64,000 bases of DNA from Sphingobium sp. TKS (GTDB taxonomy: Bacteria; Pseudomonadota; Alphaproteobacteria; Sphingomonadales; Sphingomonadaceae). The notes beneath the pieces are model-generated. The model worked only from the letters and a program-made list of their open reading frames with translations, was not told the origin of the DNA and ran no database searches. Made by a program: the position numbers and the translations under genes. This document shows, piece by piece, positions 62,210 through 64,000 of this stretch. How positions within the stretch are numbered: position 1 is the first letter of the stretch; each line of letters opens with the position of its first letter. The stretch is taken from positions 23,636 through 87,635 of the forward strand of contig NZ_CP005087.1 of assembly GCF_001563265.1 (NCBI RefSeq), written 5' to 3'.

Positions 62210-62848
62210 GGGGGCCGGATGGGCTTCCTGTGACAAGGGCAGGAACGGCGACACGGCGGCCAAAGCCTGCGCGATATAGGCATCCTTCTCACCCACCGGC
62301 GCGACGTAGTGGATCGCTTCGCGCGCATCGGCGATCGTCGCGAGGCGGGCGATGAGCCAGGTTGCGAGGTATTGCGATGCCAAGCAGCCCCCGGCGGTCG
62401 CGACATTGCCATGCGCGACAAAGGGCGCGTCCAGAACGTCAACGCCCGCCTCTATGACCCAGGGTTTCGTCGTCAGATCGGTGCAGGCGGGCAGGTCGCC
62501 GATCAGGCCGAGCTTGGCGAGCAGCAGCGTTCCCGAACATTGCGCGCCAATGAGCTGGCGCGAGGGATCGAGGGCGATACGTGCCAGCAAGTCGCGATCG
62601 GCGGCGATCTCGCGCGTCTTGATGCCGCTGCCGATCAGCACGGCGTCGGCTTCCGAGGCGAACTCAAGCGGCTTTTGACGCTGGACCGTGACCCCGTTCA
62701 TGGACGTGACTTCGGACGTGGGCGAGGTGATATGCGCCGCCCAGCCTTGCGCCTTCATGCGGTTCACGATCGCGGCTGCGACGAACGAGTCCAGCTCGTT
62801 GAAGCCGTCGAATGTGAGAACCGCGATTTGCACTGGAACCTCCGTCAT
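62198..62848 (-). CDS. DJ-1/PfpI family protein
   Basis: This 216-aa protein has the class I glutamine-amidotransferase-like fold, with nucleophilic Cys in LIGAQCSGTLLLAKLG, Glu in LTFDGFNELDSFVA and a later AGGCLASQYLATWLIA segment. Members act as glyoxalases, chaperones or isocyanide hydratases; the substrate is unknown here. Its stop codon coincides with a TAAGCG repeat (62198-62204). Confidence 0.83.
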   Translation of the reverse strand: MTEVPVQIAVLTFDGFNELDSFVAAAIVNRMKAQGWAAHITSPTSEVTSMNGVTVQRQKPLEFASEADAVLIGSGIKTREIAADRDLLARIALDPSRQLIGAQCSGTLLLAKLGLIGDLPACTDLTTKPWVIEAGVDVLDAPFVAHGNVATAGGCLASQYLATWLIARLATIADAREAIHYVAPVGEKDAYIAQALAAVSPFLPLSQEAHPAPAFA

Positions 62849-62913
62849 GGGATTGGACGTTTTCGCCCATAGCAGCCTTGCGACGCGCGCGAAACGATCC
62901 CGTCTATCTTGCA

Positions 62914-62986
62914 CTAAGCGACTTAGCGATTAATCACGCGCTTGCCTGCTAAGCGACTAAGCGATATAAGTCGCACAATCGCTTAG
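62914..62986. repeat. TAAGCG repeat cluster upstream of the second parA (candidate centromere)
   Basis: CTAAGCG (62914-62920), inverted-type CTTAGCG (62922-62928), CTAAGCG (62949-62955 and 62957-62963) and the complement CGCTTAG (62980-62986) lie within 85 bp before the parA ATG. Direct and inverted units in 8-bp phase look like binding sites for the ParB-like protein. Confidence 0.7.
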
Positions 62987-62997
62987 CAGGAGCCATC

Positions 62998-63651
62998 ATG
63001 CAGACTTGGGCTATCATCGCGCAGAAGGGCGGGCAGTCGAAAACGACCATCGCGACGGCCTTCGCCGTGGAGGCCGCCCGCGAAGGGGCGGCGGTCGTGA
63101 TCCTTGACGCCGACGATCGCCAGGGGTCCGCGCTCTATTGGTCGGAGCGCCGGGATACCGACGATGTGATGGTGAAGGATAGCAGCGTCGCCGGCCTTCC
63201 GCTGCACGTCTCGCGCGGGCGCGACAGTGGCAAGGTGGACCTCATTATCATCGACACGCCGGCGAACTCGAAGGACATTGCCATGCTCGCGGCCGAGCAG
63301 GCCGATTTCGTGGTGATCCCGGTCGCGCCGCGCGGGCTGGACGTTCATTCCGTCCTACAGACCGTCAAGCAGGTGCAGCAGGCAGGGACGCCGTTCGCGG
63401 TGATCCTGACCCAAGTGCCGCACCAGGGCGGGGAGGGGGCCGAGGCGCGCGCCGGCTTCGCCGCGAAGGGCGTCACCCTGTTCGATACCGCGCTTCACTT
63501 CCGCAAGGACTTCTACAAGGCGACGCCGATCGGCAAGACCGCGATCGAGCTGGACCCGGACGGGAAGGCGGCGGCCGAGTTGCGCGCCGCTTTTGAAGAA
63601 GCTAAGCGACTAAGCGGTTATACGACTAAGCCAATAAGCGAGATTGCATGA
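62998..63651 (+). CDS. parA: ParA partition ATPase of the backbone plasmid
   Basis: This 217-aa ParA has deviant Walker A IAQKGGQSKTTIATAF, LDADDRQGSALYWSERR and Walker B IIIDTPANSKD. It is short type Ib without an HTH. It differs clearly from the ParA at 28258, so the window holds two partition systems. Two TAAGCG units lie inside its 3' end (63602-63616), where they encode KRLSG. The stop overlaps the next start in ATGATGA. Confidence 0.92.
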   Translation: MQTWAIIAQKGGQSKTTIATAFAVEAAREGAAVVILDADDRQGSALYWSERRDTDDVMVKDSSVAGLPLHVSRGRDSGKVDLIIIDTPANSKDIAMLAAEQADFVVIPVAPRGLDVHSVLQTVKQVQQAGTPFAVILTQVPHQGGEGAEARAGFAAKGVTLFDTALHFRKDFYKATPIGKTAIELDPDGKAAAELRAAFEEAKRLSGYTTKPISEIA

Positions 63652-64000
63652 TGGCGAAGAAACCATCGGCCTTGGCCGGCATCTTTGACGATGAATCTGA
63701 AACCGCGCCGCCCGCGCCCAGCCCGATCGTGCCGGAAGCCGTGACGCAGCCGGCACCGGCACCAGCGCCGGCAAAGGCCGCAAAGGGGGCAGGGAAGGGC
63801 GCGTGGAGCGGCCCAGGCGAGAGCGCGGCACGGCGCAGCAGCCACCCCGGCAAGAAGGCTGTGCTGATCCATATCCCGGAGGACATGCACCGCACCTTGC
63901 GCCAGCTTAGCGTCGAGGAAGGGGGCGAGCCGCTTACCGTCATCACCGAGCGGCTGTTGCGGCAATATCTTGTCCAGCGCGGTCATACCCGGTTCGCCCC
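63648..64000 (+). CDS. ParB-like partition partner (runs off the window)
   Basis: At least 117 residues are visible. A Pro/Ala-rich N-terminus (APAPAPAKAAKGAGKGAW) is followed by a ribbon-helix-helix (KAVLIHIPEDMHRTLRQLSV, ITERLLRQYL). The overlap with parA and the fold suggest the centromere-binding protein. The end of the gene is outside the window or just at its edge. Confidence 0.7.
   Translation, partial: MMAKKPSALAGIFDDESETAPPAPSPIVPEAVTQPAPAPAPAKAAKGAGKGAWSGPGESAARRSSHPGKKAVLIHIPEDMHRTLRQLSVEEGGEPLTVITERLLRQYLVQRGHTRFA

Overview
The window is high-GC, mosaic plasmid DNA, most likely from a sphingomonad (Sphingobium/Sphingomonas/Novosphingobium type) that degrades hexachlorocyclohexane (HCH). 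The reasons are an intact linB haloalkane dehalogenase inside an IS6100 composite element, a truncated linF-like maleylacetate reductase, seven IS6100 copies, several Tn3-family elements, TonB-receptor/Rieske/SDR/EthD catabolic fragments, and two Ti-type TraA (MOBQ) relaxase modules of the kind found on sphingomonad plasmids. No rRNA, tRNA or core chromosomal gene was seen.

Layout. 1-3586: an IS21-family end (istA) abutting a truncated Tn3-family transposon (tnpA'-tnpR-IR). 3587-10129: backbone mobilization module A (decayed traG/VbhA-like/ATPase remnants, traD, traC, oriT-like site, intact traA, a DUF6118-type membrane protein, a WGR remnant) and the 5' end of a resolvase gene. 10130-13192: IS6100-linB-IS6100, inserted into that resolvase with an 8-bp target duplication. 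13193-14389: the rest of the resolvase and a BrnT/BrnA toxin-antitoxin pair. 14390-24741: IS5- and IS110-type fragments and IS6100-truncated catabolic genes (EthD, SDR, Rieske oxygenase; SDR fragment, alpha/beta hydrolase, TetR regulator, acyl-CoA ligase, E1-alpha dehydrogenase). 25622-49829: an apparently complete second plasmid, a 24,200-bp circle opened inside a giant autotransporter gene by IS6100 cointegration (IS6100 copies 4 and 5 flank it; GTTCGCTG target duplication). It carries rep plus iterons, parA/parB-like genes, a resolvase-MNT/HEPN operon, mobilization module B (traA interrupted by a 4,109-bp Tn3-family transposon, TSD CATTA) and the autotransporter (also interrupted by a 3,687-bp Tn3-family transposon, TSD GTGAA). 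50710-57179: a second SDR/EthD catabolic module, the linF 3' part, an esterase and a GST 5' fragment, all cut by IS6100. 57180-64000: an efflux outer-membrane gene broken by a 35-bp tandem duplication, then backbone genes: ParD-like/integrase pair, histidine phosphatase, VapBC, SprT-like protease, DJ-1/PfpI protein, and a second parA/parB-like locus embedded in dispersed TAAGCG repeats.

How it fits together. IS6100 has assembled catabolic fragments onto a mobilizable backbone and fused it with a whole second replicon. Removing the insertions together with one copy of each target duplication restores uninterrupted reading frames for the resolvase (196 aa), the second TraA (1,029 aa) and the autotransporter (1,903 aa), so the order of assembly can be read from the sequence. 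The least familiar gene system is the operon at 26876-28179, in which a serine recombinase carries a C-terminal MNT nucleotidyltransferase (normally a stand-alone antitoxin) and overlaps by 4 bp a HEPN-domain partner gene.
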